Positions 40,879 to 50,546 of a stretch of DNA of 64,000 nt are shown here, one piece after another. Location of the stretch: contig NZ_JAJAQC010000042.1 in NCBI RefSeq assembly GCF_027604915.1, forward strand, positions 1 to 64,000, read 5' to 3'. Each line of letters opens with the position of its first letter. The stretch's first letter is position 1. The notes beneath the pieces are model-generated. The model made no database searches. It was given only the letters and a program-made list of their open reading frames with translations, and was not told where the DNA came from. The DNA comes from Streptomonospora mangrovi (GTDB lineage Bacteria > Actinomycetota > Actinomycetes > Streptosporangiales > Streptosporangiaceae). The position numbers and the translations under genes were made by a program.

Positions 40879-41805
40879 TTGTCCGGGGTCATCGTCGGTT
40901 TCGGGGTGATCGCCAGCATCGTCGCCGTCGGCTACATCCTGGGCCGGCTCGACGTGCTCGGCGACAACGGCCGCGAGGTGCTGAGCCGGCTGTCCTTCTA
41001 CGTCGCCACCCCCGCGCTGCTGTTCGACATCCTCTCCACCGCCGACCTGTCGGTCCTGGTGTCGGCGCCGCTGCTGGTCAGCGCGATCAGCATGCTGGTG
41101 GTGGCCGCGCTGTTCATCGCCGCCGGCCTGCTGCGCCGCTGGGGCGTGGCCCGCACCACCATGGGCGCGCTGTGCGCCTCCTACGTCAACGCCGGCAACC
41201 TGGGCATCCCCATCTCGGCCTACGTGCTGGGCGACGCGTCGCTGGTGGCGCCCATCCTGCTGTTCCAGCTCCTGGTACTCGGGCCGATCGGCCTGACGGT
41301 GCTCGACGTCAACCGCGGCGGCCCCGGCGGCCGCACCGGCCCGCTGCGCATCCTCACCACCCCGCTGCGCAACCCCGTGGTGATCGGCTGCCTGGCGGGC
41401 GTGGCCGTCGCCGCGACCGGGTGGAGCCCGCCCGCGCCGTTCATGGAGCCCTTCCAGTTGGTCGGCTCGATCTCGGTGCCCGCCGTGCTGCTGGCCTTCG
41501 GCATCTCGCTGCACGGCAGCCCGCTGCCCTTCCGCGGCCCGGAGAAGGCGGCGGTGGGGCTGGCGGTGCTGCTCAAGTGCCTGGTGCAGCCGGCCGCCGC
41601 GTGGGCGGTGGGCGTGTTCGCGTTCGGCCTGTCGGGCGCGGACCTGTTCGCCGTGGTCGTCCTGGCGGCGCTGCCCACCGCGCAGAACATGTACACCTAC
41701 TCCCTGCGCTACGGCGCCGCCGAGACCATGACGCGCGAGATCGTGCTGCTCTCCACCCTGCTCACCCTGCCGGTCCTGGTGGCCATCGCCTTCCTCCTGG
41801 GCTGA
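40879..41805 (+). CDS. AEC family permease (auxin efflux carrier type)
   Basis: A 308-residue membrane protein with about ten hydrophobic segments. The TTG at 40879 has GGAGG eight bases upstream; earlier codons lack a signal. The two halves are FGVIASIVAVGYILGRLDVL... and the region after NPVVIGCLAGVAVAATG. NAGNLGIPISAYVLGD and LPTAQNMYTYSLRYG are the paired signatures of the family, which moves organic anions or metabolites. Substrate unknown. Confidence 0.9.
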   Translation: MSGVIVGFGVIASIVAVGYILGRLDVLGDNGREVLSRLSFYVATPALLFDILSTADLSVLVSAPLLVSAISMLVVAALFIAAGLLRRWGVARTTMGALCASYVNAGNLGIPISAYVLGDASLVAPILLFQLLVLGPIGLTVLDVNRGGPGGRTGPLRILTTPLRNPVVIGCLAGVAVAATGWSPPAPFMEPFQLVGSISVPAVLLAFGISLHGSPLPFRGPEKAAVGLAVLLKCLVQPAAAWAVGVFAFGLSGADLFAVVVLAALPTAQNMYTYSLRYGAAETMTREIVLLSTLLTLPVLVAIAFLLG

Positions 41806-41826
41806 GGGGCACCACCCGAACCGCAC

Positions 41827-41857
41827 GGCGCCCCCGCCGGCGAGGGGAGGGGGCGCC
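41827..41857. terminator. Bidirectional hairpin between convergent genes
   Basis: GGCGCCCCC (41827-41835) pairs perfectly with GGGGGCGCC (41849-41857), between the AEC gene (+) and the hydrolase gene (-). Confidence 0.65.
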
Positions 41858-41868
41858 GCGCGGCGCGG

Positions 41869-42785
<917 letters not shown>

Positions 42786-42802
42786 AGGCAAGGAGCACGC
42801 CG

Positions 42803-43378
42803 ATGACTGATGAGTCACAGCTCCGCCGGCAGGTGGTCGAGGCCGCCGACCGCCTCTTCTACGCCCACGGCGTCCAGGCGGTGGGCATGGACGCCGTGCG
42901 CGCCGAGGCCAAGGTGTCGCTGAAGCGCCTGTACTCGCTGTTCGCCTCAAAGGACGACCTGGTCATCGAGGTGCTGCGGTTCCGCTCGCGGCAGTGGGAC
43001 ACCGGCATCGCCGCCACCGCCGAGGGCGCCCGCACCCCGCGCGAGAAGCTGCTGGCGGTCTACGACTTCCTGGGGCTGTGGTTCGAGCAGGACGGCTTCC
43101 GCGGCTGCGCGTTCATCAACTCCTTCGGCGAGCTGGGCGGGGTGTCGCCGCGTGTCGCCGAGGTGGTGCGGCGGCAGAAGGCCGACTTCCAGCGCTACGT
43201 CGCCGACCTCGTCGCCCAGACGGGCGCGCCGCCCTCCCTGGCCCCCCAGTTGGCCCTCCTCGCCGAGGGCGCCCAGACCACCGCCGCGATCGCGGGCGAC
43301 AGCGCGGCCGCCGCCGACGCCCGCCGCGCCGCGGAGACCCTGATCGACGCCGCATTGGCGGCGGGCGCGGCGCGGTAG
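42803..43378 (+). CDS. TetR family transcriptional regulator
   Basis: A 191-residue regulator; AAGGAG lies seven bases ahead of the ATG. Helix-turn-helix at about residues 8-55: LRRQVVEAADRLFYAHGVQA, AVRAEAKVSLKRLYSLFASK. The ligand domain is helical. The adjacent divergent hydrolase gene and two matching palindromes argue for autoregulation plus control of that gene. Ligand unknown. Confidence 0.94.
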   Translation: MTDESQLRRQVVEAADRLFYAHGVQAVGMDAVRAEAKVSLKRLYSLFASKDDLVIEVLRFRSRQWDTGIAATAEGARTPREKLLAVYDFLGLWFEQDGFRGCAFINSFGELGGVSPRVAEVVRRQKADFQRYVADLVAQTGAPPSLAPQLALLAEGAQTTAAIAGDSAAAADARRAAETLIDAALAAGAAR

Positions 43379-43427
43379 GGGCGGGGCGGGCGTCCGCCCC
43401 GCCCGCCCCTCCGCCCGGCCGCGCCCG

Positions 43428-43895
43428 TCAGCGCGGGCGGCGGCGGGCGGTCAGGCGGGTCAGGGGCCAGGCGACCGCGCCGCTGAGGGCGCCCACGGCC
43501 GTTCCCGTGACCACGCTGCTGACGAAGGCGAACCCGCGCAGCAGCGCCGCCTCGGCCGCCGGGGGCAGCGCGCCCTCGAGGTTGCCGCCCAGGCGCGGGG
43601 GATCGCCGCCGAACCCCTGGGTCCACAGCAGCAGGTGCACCGCGCCCAGCAGGATGCCGTAGCACGCGCCCACCGCCACCAGGGTGAGCAGGGGATTGGG
43701 CACCCGCGCCCACACGGCCGCCGCGATCCACACCACGATCGGCGCGAACACCAGGACCGCGTTCACCGCCGGCCCGGCGAGGTCGAGGTCGTGGGCGACC
43801 GCGCGCGGCACCGCGAGCGCGGCCAGGCCCAGGACCGCGAGCGGGTGCAGGCCCAGGCGCCGCCGCGGGCCCTGGGGTCGCGGCCGCGCCGTCAT
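43428..43895 (-). CDS. Hypothetical integral membrane protein
   Basis: A 155-residue protein with four predicted hydrophobic segments (LGLHPLAVLGLAALAVPRAV, AVNAVLVFAPIVVWIAAAVW, LLTLVAVGACYGILLGAVHL, GTAVGALSGAVAWPLTRLTA) flanked by basic termini. It overlaps a possible small upstream frame by four bases. No function is suggested by motifs; similar orphan membrane proteins occur in Streptomyces. Confidence 0.75.
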   Translation of the reverse strand: MTARPRPQGPRRRLGLHPLAVLGLAALAVPRAVAHDLDLAGPAVNAVLVFAPIVVWIAAAVWARVPNPLLTLVAVGACYGILLGAVHLLLWTQGFGGDPPRLGGNLEGALPPAAEAALLRGFAFVSSVVTGTAVGALSGAVAWPLTRLTARRRPR

Positions 43896-44074
43896 CGCGC
43901 GCCCTCCCCAAGCCGGGCGGCACGGGTGGCCGCGCCGGGGGCGCCCAGGGCGCGGGCGCGGGGAAGGGCGTCGGGGTGGACGGCGGCGGCCTCGGCCGCG
44001 CCGCCGCCGGAGGTGTCCTTCGCCACCCGGGTGGGGGCGGCCGCCACCGCTGTCTCACATGTTCGCCTGCGCAT
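43892..44074 (-). CDS. Possible small protein upstream of the membrane protein gene
   Basis: A 60-residue Ala/Arg-rich frame (MRRRTCETAVAAAPTRVAKD) whose stop overlaps the next start (ATGA). The overlap is the main support. The composition is low-complexity and no ribosome binding site is evident, so this may be an artefact of high GC. Confidence 0.3.
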   Translation of the reverse strand: MRRRTCETAVAAAPTRVAKDTSGGGAAEAAAVHPDALPRARALGAPGAATRAARLGEGAR

Positions 44075-44220
44075 ACGCCTCGCTCCGGGTCCGGGGGTGC
44101 CGTCCCGACGACGGTAGGCGCGCGGCGGCCGCCCGATCCTCCGCCTCGGCGCTCTTTCCGGCTACATCCCGCGATGTAGCCGCGCCGCCCGGACTACACC
44201 CGGGGGCGCTGCCGGCGGCC

Positions 44221-44694
44221 TCAGGCGGCGCGCCGGCGGCGGGCGAAGAAGGCGTTGGAGGCGGGCAGGAACAGGCAGACCAGGGCGGCGAGCCCCAGCA
44301 GGGCCGGCACGGTGTCGCGGAGGAGTTCGTAGGCCGAGGCGCCGGCGAAGACCTCCGGGCCGTCCATGGCGACGGTGGCCAGGTCCAGCAGCGCGACGAG
44401 GGCGGCGGCGCCCACGAGCAGCAGCCGAGCCCATCCGCGCCCCTGGCGCACCATGACCGCCAGCAGCACGCCCAGCCCGATGACCAGCAGCGTGAACGCG
44501 CCCGAGACGGCCGCCTGGCGGAAGGCGCCCACGTCGCCGGAGGCCGCGCGCATGTCCGCCAGCCCGGTGGGGGCGATGACGAACATGTCCAGCACCCAGG
44601 TCACGGCGTCGAGGGCGATCACGGCAAGCAGGAGGAGGAACGCCGCCTCCACCGCCCGGGGGCGCCCGGTGCTCTCGGCGGTCGTACTCGCCAT
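44221..44694 (-). CDS. Hypothetical membrane protein (four segments)
   Basis: A 157-residue protein from ATG 44694 with GAGGA upstream. Hydrophobic segments at about residues 17-40, 66-84, 92-112 and 128-148 with short loops; the C-terminus is Arg-rich (FARRRRAA). It resembles the many small actinobacterial membrane proteins of unknown function. It shares a strand with the HxlR gene upstream but is 139 bases away. Confidence 0.75.
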   Translation of the reverse strand: MASTTAESTGRPRAVEAAFLLLLAVIALDAVTWVLDMFVIAPTGLADMRAASGDVGAFRQAAVSGAFTLLVIGLGVLLAVMVRQGRGWARLLLVGAAALVALLDLATVAMDGPEVFAGASAYELLRDTVPALLGLAALVCLFLPASNAFFARRRRAA

Positions 44695-44833
44695 GGGTCC
44701 TCGATTCACGTGCTGCCGGCGGGGCGGCGAGCCCCGGGATGGGCCGTCCGAACGGTGCCGGACTGTACCGGAACCGCCCGCGCCCCGCCAGGGGCGGGCG
44801 CGGCACGCGCGGAGGCGGCGCGGCGCGCGCGGG

Positions 44834-45262
44834 TCAGGCGGGGGAGCCCTCGGCGCGGCCGGAGTCGTAGCGCTCCTGGGCGGCCAGGACGGCGGGCATG
44901 TGCGACTCGAGGTGGTCGATGAGGTCGAGCAGTTTCTCGGCGGTGGTGCGGCCCAGTTCGGTGAGGCTGTACTCCACGCGCGGCGGCATGACCGCGTGGA
45001 CCTCGCGGTGCACGAAGCCGTCGCGTTCGAGGGCCTGGAGGGTCTGGGCCAGCATCTTCTCGCTCACGCCGTCGATGCGCCGGCGCAGGGCGTTGAAGCG
45101 GGCGGGCCGGGCGTGCAGGCCGGTCAGGACGAGCACCCCCCAGCGGCCCGTGAGGTGCTCCAGAACCGGCCGGGACGGGCAGGCGCGGGCGAACACGTCG
45201 AACGCGAGGTCGCCGGCCTGGGTGTCGGAGTCGGTCGCGGTCTGCGGCGCGGTCGTGGACAT
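44834..45262 (-). CDS. HxlR family transcriptional regulator
   Basis: A 142-residue winged-helix protein. CPSRPVLEHLTGRWGVLVLT, RPARFNALRRRIDGVSEKML and VEYSLTELGRTTAEKL are the HxlR hallmarks; a Cys sits near the N-terminus as in redox- or aldehyde-sensing members. It is divergent from the NmrA-like oxidoreductase gene over 117 bases containing repeated CTTTCC elements. It probably controls that gene, like ytfH-ytfG in enterobacteria. Confidence 0.92.
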   Translation of the reverse strand: MSTTAPQTATDSDTQAGDLAFDVFARACPSRPVLEHLTGRWGVLVLTGLHARPARFNALRRRIDGVSEKMLAQTLQALERDGFVHREVHAVMPPRVEYSLTELGRTTAEKLLDLIDHLESHMPAVLAAQERYDSGRAEGSPA

Positions 45263-45285
45263 GCCTCTAGACTACCCAGCACACA

Positions 45286-45320
45286 GCACTTTCCAAAAGT
45301 TTGTGCTTTCCATTGGAAAG
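45286..45320. promoter_or_regulatory. Probable HxlR operators (CTTTCC/GGAAAG palindromes)
   Basis: CTTTCCATTGGAAAG (45306-45320) is a perfect palindrome; GCACTTTCCAAAAGT (from 45286) repeats the half site just upstream. They lie between divergent HxlR and NmrA-like genes. Confidence 0.6.
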
Positions 45321-45379
45321 TGTACGGTGGGGTGCGCCGGACACCGGCACACCTCTCCCGACCTGCCAAGGAGCCCTCG

Positions 45380-46240
45380 ATGATCGTCGTTACCGGAGCC
45401 ACCGGCCAGCTCGGCCGCCTGGTCGTGGACCACCTGCTGCGCCGCGGGGTGCCCGCCGGCGAGGTCGTCGCCGCCGTGCGCGCGCCCGAGCGCGCCGCCG
45501 GCCTCGCCGCCCGGGGCGTGGTGGTCCGCGAGGCCGACTACGACCGGCCCGACACGCTCGCCCCGGCGTTCGCCGGCGCCGACAAGCTGCTGTTCGTGTC
45601 CTCCAGCGGTCCCGACGACCTGCGCGTCCCCCAGCACCGCGCCGTGGTCGAGGCCGCGCAGGCCGCCGGCGCGGGCCTCGTCGCCTACACCTCGATCGTC
45701 AACGCCGGCGCCAACCCGCTGAGCCTGGCCCGCGTGCACCGCGCCACCGAGAAGTTCCTGGCCGCCTCCGGCCTGCCGACGGTGCTGGTGCGCAACAACT
45801 GGTACACCGAGAACCGCACCGCCGGCCTGGCCGCCGCCGTCGAGCACGGCGCGATCGCGGGATCGGCCGGCGCGGGCCGGATCGCGTCGGCCAGCCGCGC
45901 GGACTTCGCCGAGGCCGCCGCCGTCGTGCTGACCTCCGACGTCGCGGCCGGCGCGGTCTATGAGCTGACCGGTGACACCGCGTGGAGCCTGCCGGAGTTC
46001 GCCGCCGAGGTGAGCGCCGCCTCCGGCCGCGAGGTCGCCTACACCGACCTGCCGCCCGAGCGCTACGCCGACCTCCTGGCCGGCGCCGGCGTGCCCGGGT
46101 TCATGGTGGAGGCGCTGGTCGACGCGGACGTGCGGACCGCCGAGGGCGCGCTGGCCCACGTCACCACGGACCTTTCCGACCTGCTGGGCCGCCCGACCAC
46201 GCCCCTGGCCGAGACCGTCGCCGAGGCGCTCAAGGGCTGA
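45380..46240 (+). CDS. NmrA-like NAD(P)H-binding oxidoreductase
   Basis: A 286-residue atypical SDR protein. TGATGQLGRLVVDHLLRRG is the nucleotide-binding loop; VRNNWYTEN and SRADFAEAAAVVL match the QorB/YtfG (quinone oxidoreductase) branch of the NmrA family. Such proteins reduce quinones or sense NADP redox state. The pair with a divergent HxlR regulator mirrors ytfG/ytfH, supporting an inducible role in electrophile stress. Confidence 0.9.
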   Translation: MIVVTGATGQLGRLVVDHLLRRGVPAGEVVAAVRAPERAAGLAARGVVVREADYDRPDTLAPAFAGADKLLFVSSSGPDDLRVPQHRAVVEAAQAAGAGLVAYTSIVNAGANPLSLARVHRATEKFLAASGLPTVLVRNNWYTENRTAGLAAAVEHGAIAGSAGAGRIASASRADFAEAAAVVLTSDVAAGAVYELTGDTAWSLPEFAAEVSAASGREVAYTDLPPERYADLLAGAGVPGFMVEALVDADVRTAEGALAHVTTDLSDLLGRPTTPLAETVAEALKG

Positions 46241-46257
46241 GGCCGCCCCCGCGCCCC

Positions 46258-46289
46258 GGCCCGCTCCCGCCTCGGCCCGCTCCCGCCTC
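46258..46289. repeat. 16-bp tandem duplication
   Basis: GGCCCGCTCCCGCCTC is repeated twice head to tail directly after the NmrA-like gene, in a noncoding GC-rich gap of 220 bases. It is probably replication slippage. Confidence 0.55.
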
Positions 46290-46461
46290 GGCGGCCGGAG
46301 GGAGCGGGACGGCGGCGGGCCGGCCGGTTGAAACCCGCCGGAGGGCGGTATGCCCACACCGCGGCGCCGGCACGGCCCGGCGCCGCGGCCGGCGGGCGCC
46401 TGCGGTGCGCGGGCGCCGGCGGAGGGGACGCCGGCCTCCCGTCCGGAAGGTGTGGTGCGAG

Positions 46462-47073
46462 ATGAGACTGGTCATCCAGGAGTTCCTGTCGCTTGACGGG
46501 GTGTCCCAGGGCCCCGGGGCGCCCGACGAGGACCCCAGCGACGGGTTCACGCGGGGCGGCTGGTTCACGCCCTACGTGGACGAGGAGTTCGAGCGGCTGG
46601 CCACCGACTGGATCGCCGAGGCCGACGCCTTCCTGTTCGGCCGCCGCACCTACGAGAACTTCGCCCGGGACTGGCCGCGCATGCCCGACCACCCGTGCGC
46701 GCCGGCGCTCAACGGGCTGCCCAAGTACGTGGCCGGCCGCGCCTCCACCAGGGCCGACTGGAACCCCACCACGGTGCTGTCCGGCGACGTCCTGGCCGAG
46801 GTCGCCGAGCTGCGGCGGCGGCCGGGCCGGGAGTTGCAGGTCCACGGCAGCGCCCGGCTGGCGCGGTCCCTGCTCGCCGCCGGGCTGGTCGACACCCTGC
46901 GGCTGGCGGTCGCGCCGGTCGTGGTGGGCCAGGGCCGCCGCCTGTTTCCCGACGAGGGCCCGCCGGCCGGGCTGCGGCCCGTGAGCCAGCGCACCACCTC
47001 GGGCGGACTCTCGGTGCACGTCTTCGCCTGGGAGGGCAGCCCCCGGTTCGGCGCCTACGGCGCCGACGCGTGA
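46462..47073 (+). CDS. Dihydrofolate reductase/RibD C-terminal-like family protein
   Basis: A 203-residue protein: MRLVIQEFLSLDGVSQGPG, AFLFGRRTYENFARDWP and ELQVHGSARLARSLLAAGLV, then PVVVGQGRRLFPDEGPPAGL. These are the NADPH-binding Gly-Arg motif and later strands of the YyaP/YwjB-type RibD_C family, related to dihydrofolate reductase but usually without proven activity. Standalone gene; start ATG at 46462. Substrate unknown. Confidence 0.92.
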   Translation: MRLVIQEFLSLDGVSQGPGAPDEDPSDGFTRGGWFTPYVDEEFERLATDWIAEADAFLFGRRTYENFARDWPRMPDHPCAPALNGLPKYVAGRASTRADWNPTTVLSGDVLAEVAELRRRPGRELQVHGSARLARSLLAAGLVDTLRLAVAPVVVGQGRRLFPDEGPPAGLRPVSQRTTSGGLSVHVFAWEGSPRFGAYGADA

Positions 47074-47273
47074 GGCCAGCTCGGGAATCGCGGGTGCGGT
47101 GTCCGGTTTCCCGGTGTCACCGGCATTTCCGGACCGCTTTTCACGCCAACTCCGATCACTTCTTTAATAGCGGCTGAATTCTGCGGAAAACCCCGATTCC
47201 TCCGCTATTGCCCCCATCGCGGGTAGTTGAATCCTGGACTAAGCTCCGGCGGACACCCGCGAAGGAGGCCCCC

Positions 47274-48119
47274 ATGGTAGGCGCCGCGTCGCCCCGCGAG
47301 CCCGGTGAACAGGACGATCACGACCCGGTACTGGGCCGGCGGATCGCGGTCTTCCGGCCGGTCCGCCCCTCGCCGGTGGTGCCGGTCATCGTCGCGGCGG
47401 CCGCCCTGGTGTTCGGCGGGATCATCCTCTACCTGCTCATCGTGTCGGGGTTGATCGCGAGCATATTCGGCATTGTGCTCATCGGCGCCGGCGTGGTCGT
47501 CCTCGGTTTCTCCGTGGCCGGAATGTGGATGACGGCCAACGACTACCGCAGCGGCAAGGAACTGCGCGTCTACGAGCACGGCGCGGTCGTGCGCCCTCGC
47601 GGCGACATGCCGCTGACCTTCCGGTGGGCGGACACCCGGCTGCTGGTGAGCGTGGTGCGGCGCACGTCCGTCTACACCTACGCCTACGCCCTGCTCGGTT
47701 CGGGCAACCGACCGGTCGTCATGGGGCAGAACATCATGCTCGTCAACGTCCTCTCCAACACCGAGGGCGACTCCGACTACGGCGACCTCCTCACCGCGCC
47801 CTTCTTCGAGCGCATCGACGTGTGGGGCCCGATGCTGGAGGAGGGTGTCACCCGCGCCCACCTGCCCCGCGTCCGGGCGGAACTCACCGCGGGCCGCGCG
47901 GTGGAGTTCGGCCCGGTCACCGTGTCACCCGAAGGGCTGACCGTCGACCGCACCCAGATCCCCTGGGGCGAGGTCGCCGGCATCACGATCGACAACGGCT
48001 ACCTCCACATCAAGCGCACCGGCCACCTCTTCCGCACCTCCCAGCCGGTCAGCCACATCCCCAACTTCCTCGTCCTGGTCGCCGTGGTCCGCGAGTTCAC
48101 CGGCACGTCGCTGACCTAG
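47274..48119 (+). CDS. Membrane-anchored DUF6585-like protein
   Basis: A 281-residue protein with GAAGGAGG ahead of ATG 47274. Two adjacent hydrophobic segments (about 35-60 and 62-84) precede YRSGKELRVYEHGAVVRPRG and a beta-rich cytoplasmic part ending in NGYLHIKRTGHLFRT and VSHIPNFLVLVAVV. This matches an actinobacterial membrane-associated PH-like family (DUF6585 type). Role unknown, possibly a lipid- or membrane-linked protein. The DNA upstream (about 47085-47230) is markedly less GC-rich and should hold the promoter. Confidence 0.7.
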   Translation: MVGAASPREPGEQDDHDPVLGRRIAVFRPVRPSPVVPVIVAAAALVFGGIILYLLIVSGLIASIFGIVLIGAGVVVLGFSVAGMWMTANDYRSGKELRVYEHGAVVRPRGDMPLTFRWADTRLLVSVVRRTSVYTYAYALLGSGNRPVVMGQNIMLVNVLSNTEGDSDYGDLLTAPFFERIDVWGPMLEEGVTRAHLPRVRAELTAGRAVEFGPVTVSPEGLTVDRTQIPWGEVAGITIDNGYLHIKRTGHLFRTSQPVSHIPNFLVLVAVVREFTGTSLT

Positions 48120-48296
48120 CCGCCCCCGGCCCGCGCCGAAGCCCGGGTGCCGACGTTCGGGTCGCCTGGCGTGGACGGGGCGCGGTCATCGGCATGACCG
48201 CGTCTCCGGGGGCGTGGCCGGTCCTCGCCGCGCCGGCGCCGGGCTCGGCCGGGGAGATGGGGGTGCGGGTCGGCGGGTCGGCGGCGCGCTACGGCT

Positions 48297-48995
48297 TCAC
48301 CCGGTGAAGACCGCCCGCGCGATGCCGCCGGGCTCGGGACCCGCCTCGGCGAGCCTTTCGCCCCGGGCGGACCAGATCCCCGAACGGCCGGACGTCCGGT
48401 CGAAGCCGCCGCCGGTGGGACCGGCGAAGGCCGCCGTGGCCGTCCACACCCCGTGGTCGGCGGCGACCCGGCGGGCGCGCTCGCCGTGCAGCCCGGACTC
48501 CTCGGCGGAGTGGACCACCCCGGCGACATAGCCGTCGGCGCCCAGCGCGACCGTCGTGGCGGCGTGTTCGGGAATCCCTGTGTCGCGGCAGACGGCGAGC
48601 CCCAGCCGCCAACCGTCCACCTCGACCACGGCGGGCTCGCCGGGCGTGAAGTGCGCGGCTTCCTCGCCGTGCAGGTGGACCTTGCCGTAGGCCACGCGCG
48701 CGCCGGCCGCGTCCACGGCCAGGACGCCGATGCGCGGCCCCGGGACGGGCGCGCCGACCAGGGCGAGCGCCCCGGTCGCGGCGCAGGCGGCCGCGATCAC
48801 CGCCAGCCGCTCGTCGTCGGGGGAGACCGGCGCCGCGTCCAGGTGGTACCCGGTCAGCGACATCTCGGGGAACACCACCACCCGCGCCCGCGCCGCCCGG
48901 ACCGCCTCGGCGTGGGCCGCCGCGTTGGCCGCCACGTCGTAGGCCGCGCACCTCGGCTGCGCCACGGCGACGCTCAGCGCCGACCGCATCGCCAC
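48297..48995 (-). CDS. Carbon-nitrogen hydrolase (nitrilase superfamily)
   Basis: A 232-residue amidase-type protein with the three catalytic residues of the family: Glu in VVFPEMSLTGY, Lys in GKVHLHGEE, and Cys in LAVCRDTGIPE. GTG at 48995 has AAGGGGG upstream; an ATG two codons later is an alternative. Members cleave amides or nitriles, or act in deaminated glutathione repair; the substrate is unknown. Convergent gap with the DUF6585-like gene. Confidence 0.9.
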   Translation of the reverse strand: MAMRSALSVAVAQPRCAAYDVAANAAAHAEAVRAARARVVVFPEMSLTGYHLDAAPVSPDDERLAVIAAACAATGALALVGAPVPGPRIGVLAVDAAGARVAYGKVHLHGEEAAHFTPGEPAVVEVDGWRLGLAVCRDTGIPEHAATTVALGADGYVAGVVHSAEESGLHGERARRVAADHGVWTATAAFAGPTGGGFDRTSGRSGIWSARGERLAEAGPEPGGIARAVFTG

Positions 48996-49260
48996 CCGCC
49001 ACCCCCTTCATCAAGGCGCGGCCAGCCTATCCGGCGTCCCCCGCCGGCCCGCCGCGCACCCGCCCCGGCGGCCCGCCGGCCACCGGGCGCTCCCTACCCT
49101 GGTACCACCCCGCGCCGCACCCGGCGGCGCGGCACGCGACCATGGGACTCCACGGCGTGCTTGCCCCCGACCCCCAGGCCGCGGGATCCACCGGGCCGGG
49201 CGCCGGCCCCTCCCCCTCACCCCGCATCCGCCAGGACGGCTCCCCGAAGGACGACCGCAC

Positions 49261-50484
49261 ATGACCGGCACGCCCTTACCCGCGCCTCCCTCACCCGAGC
49301 CCGACGACGCCGAGCCCGAGCCCGCCCGCCCCGCCGGCACCGCCGTGGTCGTCGGCGGCGGTATCGGGGGCCTGGCCGCCGCCTTGGCCCTGCGCCGGAT
49401 CGGGTGGAGCGCCACCGTCCTGGAGCGCGCCCCCGCCTTCGGTGAGGTGGGCGCGGGCATGTCCCAGTCGCCCAACGCGCTGCGCGCCCTGGACGCCCTG
49501 GGGGTCGGCGAGCGCGCCCGGTCCGTGGGCGTCCCCTTCCACGGGCCGTTCGACCTGCGCACGCCCACCGGGCGGCACCTGGTCAAGGCGCCGCCGGACA
49601 GCGGGACGCCGCTGCTGGGCTTCCACCGCTCCGACCTCCACCGCGTCCTGCTCGAAGCCCTTCCGCCCGCATGGCTGCGCACCGGTGCCGAGGTGACCGG
49701 GGTGCGCCAGGTGGCCGGCGGGGCCGTGGTCGAGTCCGCCGTCGGCGACCTGCGCGCCGAGGTGGTGATCGGCGCAGACGGCGCGCACAGCATCGTGCGC
49801 CGCACCCTGTGGCCCGAGGCCGGTCCGCCCCGGTTCACCGGCGGCACCGTCTGGCGCGGCATCGCCCCCACGCGCCTGGAGCGCGGGTTCATGGTGATGG
49901 GGCGCGGCGCCTACGCGCTGGCGATGCCGGTGGCGGGCGACCGGGTCTACTGGGCGCTGGCCTGGAGGGCGGACGGCCCCGGGCGCCGCTACGACGACGA
50001 GCACGCCGAGGTCGCCCGGCGCGTCGCCGACTGGCCTGACGACCTGCGCGCCCTGGTGGCGGCCACCCCGGCCGAGGCCGTCCTGCACCACGACGTGTTC
50101 GACCTGGCCCCACTGCCGGACCACGCGCGCGGAACCGTCGCCCTGCTGGGCGACGCGGCGCACCTGATGTGCCCGGACCTGGCCCAGGGCGCGGGCCAGG
50201 CATTGGAGGACGCGGTGGTGCTGGCCGCCGCGCTCGCCACCGAGAGCGGGACGCGCGCCGCGCTCGCACGCTACGACGCCGAGCGCCGCCCGCGCTCCCA
50301 GTGGGTGGCCAGAAGCGCCCGCGACAACGCCCGCCAGAACCTCGCCGCCGGCCGCGTCGCGCACGCCGCCCTGGTGGTGTCGATGTCGCTGGTGCCCTCC
50401 TCGCGCTGGGCGCGGTGGGCCGAGCGGGGCCTGGCGAAGCTGTGGGGGTGGCGTCCGCCCGCGCTGCCGGAGCCGCGGCCCTGA
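49261..50484 (+). CDS. FAD-dependent monooxygenase (aromatic hydroxylase type)
   Basis: A 407-residue flavoprotein. The N-terminal FAD motif is VVVGGGIGGLAAALALRRIG; EVVIGADGAHSIVRRTLW is the DG motif, and VALLGDAAHLMCPDLAQGAG is the GD motif. This is the group A aromatic hydroxylase/salicylate hydroxylase-like family, using NADPH and O2. A short disordered N-terminal extension (about 25 residues) precedes the fold. AAGGA precedes the ATG. Substrate unknown; the next gene, a hydrolase, converges. Confidence 0.92.
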   Translation: MTGTPLPAPPSPEPDDAEPEPARPAGTAVVVGGGIGGLAAALALRRIGWSATVLERAPAFGEVGAGMSQSPNALRALDALGVGERARSVGVPFHGPFDLRTPTGRHLVKAPPDSGTPLLGFHRSDLHRVLLEALPPAWLRTGAEVTGVRQVAGGAVVESAVGDLRAEVVIGADGAHSIVRRTLWPEAGPPRFTGGTVWRGIAPTRLERGFMVMGRGAYALAMPVAGDRVYWALAWRADGPGRRYDDEHAEVARRVADWPDDLRALVAATPAEAVLHHDVFDLAPLPDHARGTVALLGDAAHLMCPDLAQGAGQALEDAVVLAAALATESGTRAALARYDAERRPRSQWVARSARDNARQNLAAGRVAHAALVVSMSLVPSSRWARWAERGLAKLWGWRPPALPEPRP

Positions 50485-50546
50485 GCGGGTGACCGCGCCG
50501 CCGCGCTGCGGCGTCGGCGCGGTGCCGCCCGAGCGGGCCGCCGCCG

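Noticed and set aside
44075-44220. Small gene between the membrane protein genes
   Set aside because: No start with a ribosome binding site and only Arg/Ala/Pro-rich frames; treated as intergenic.
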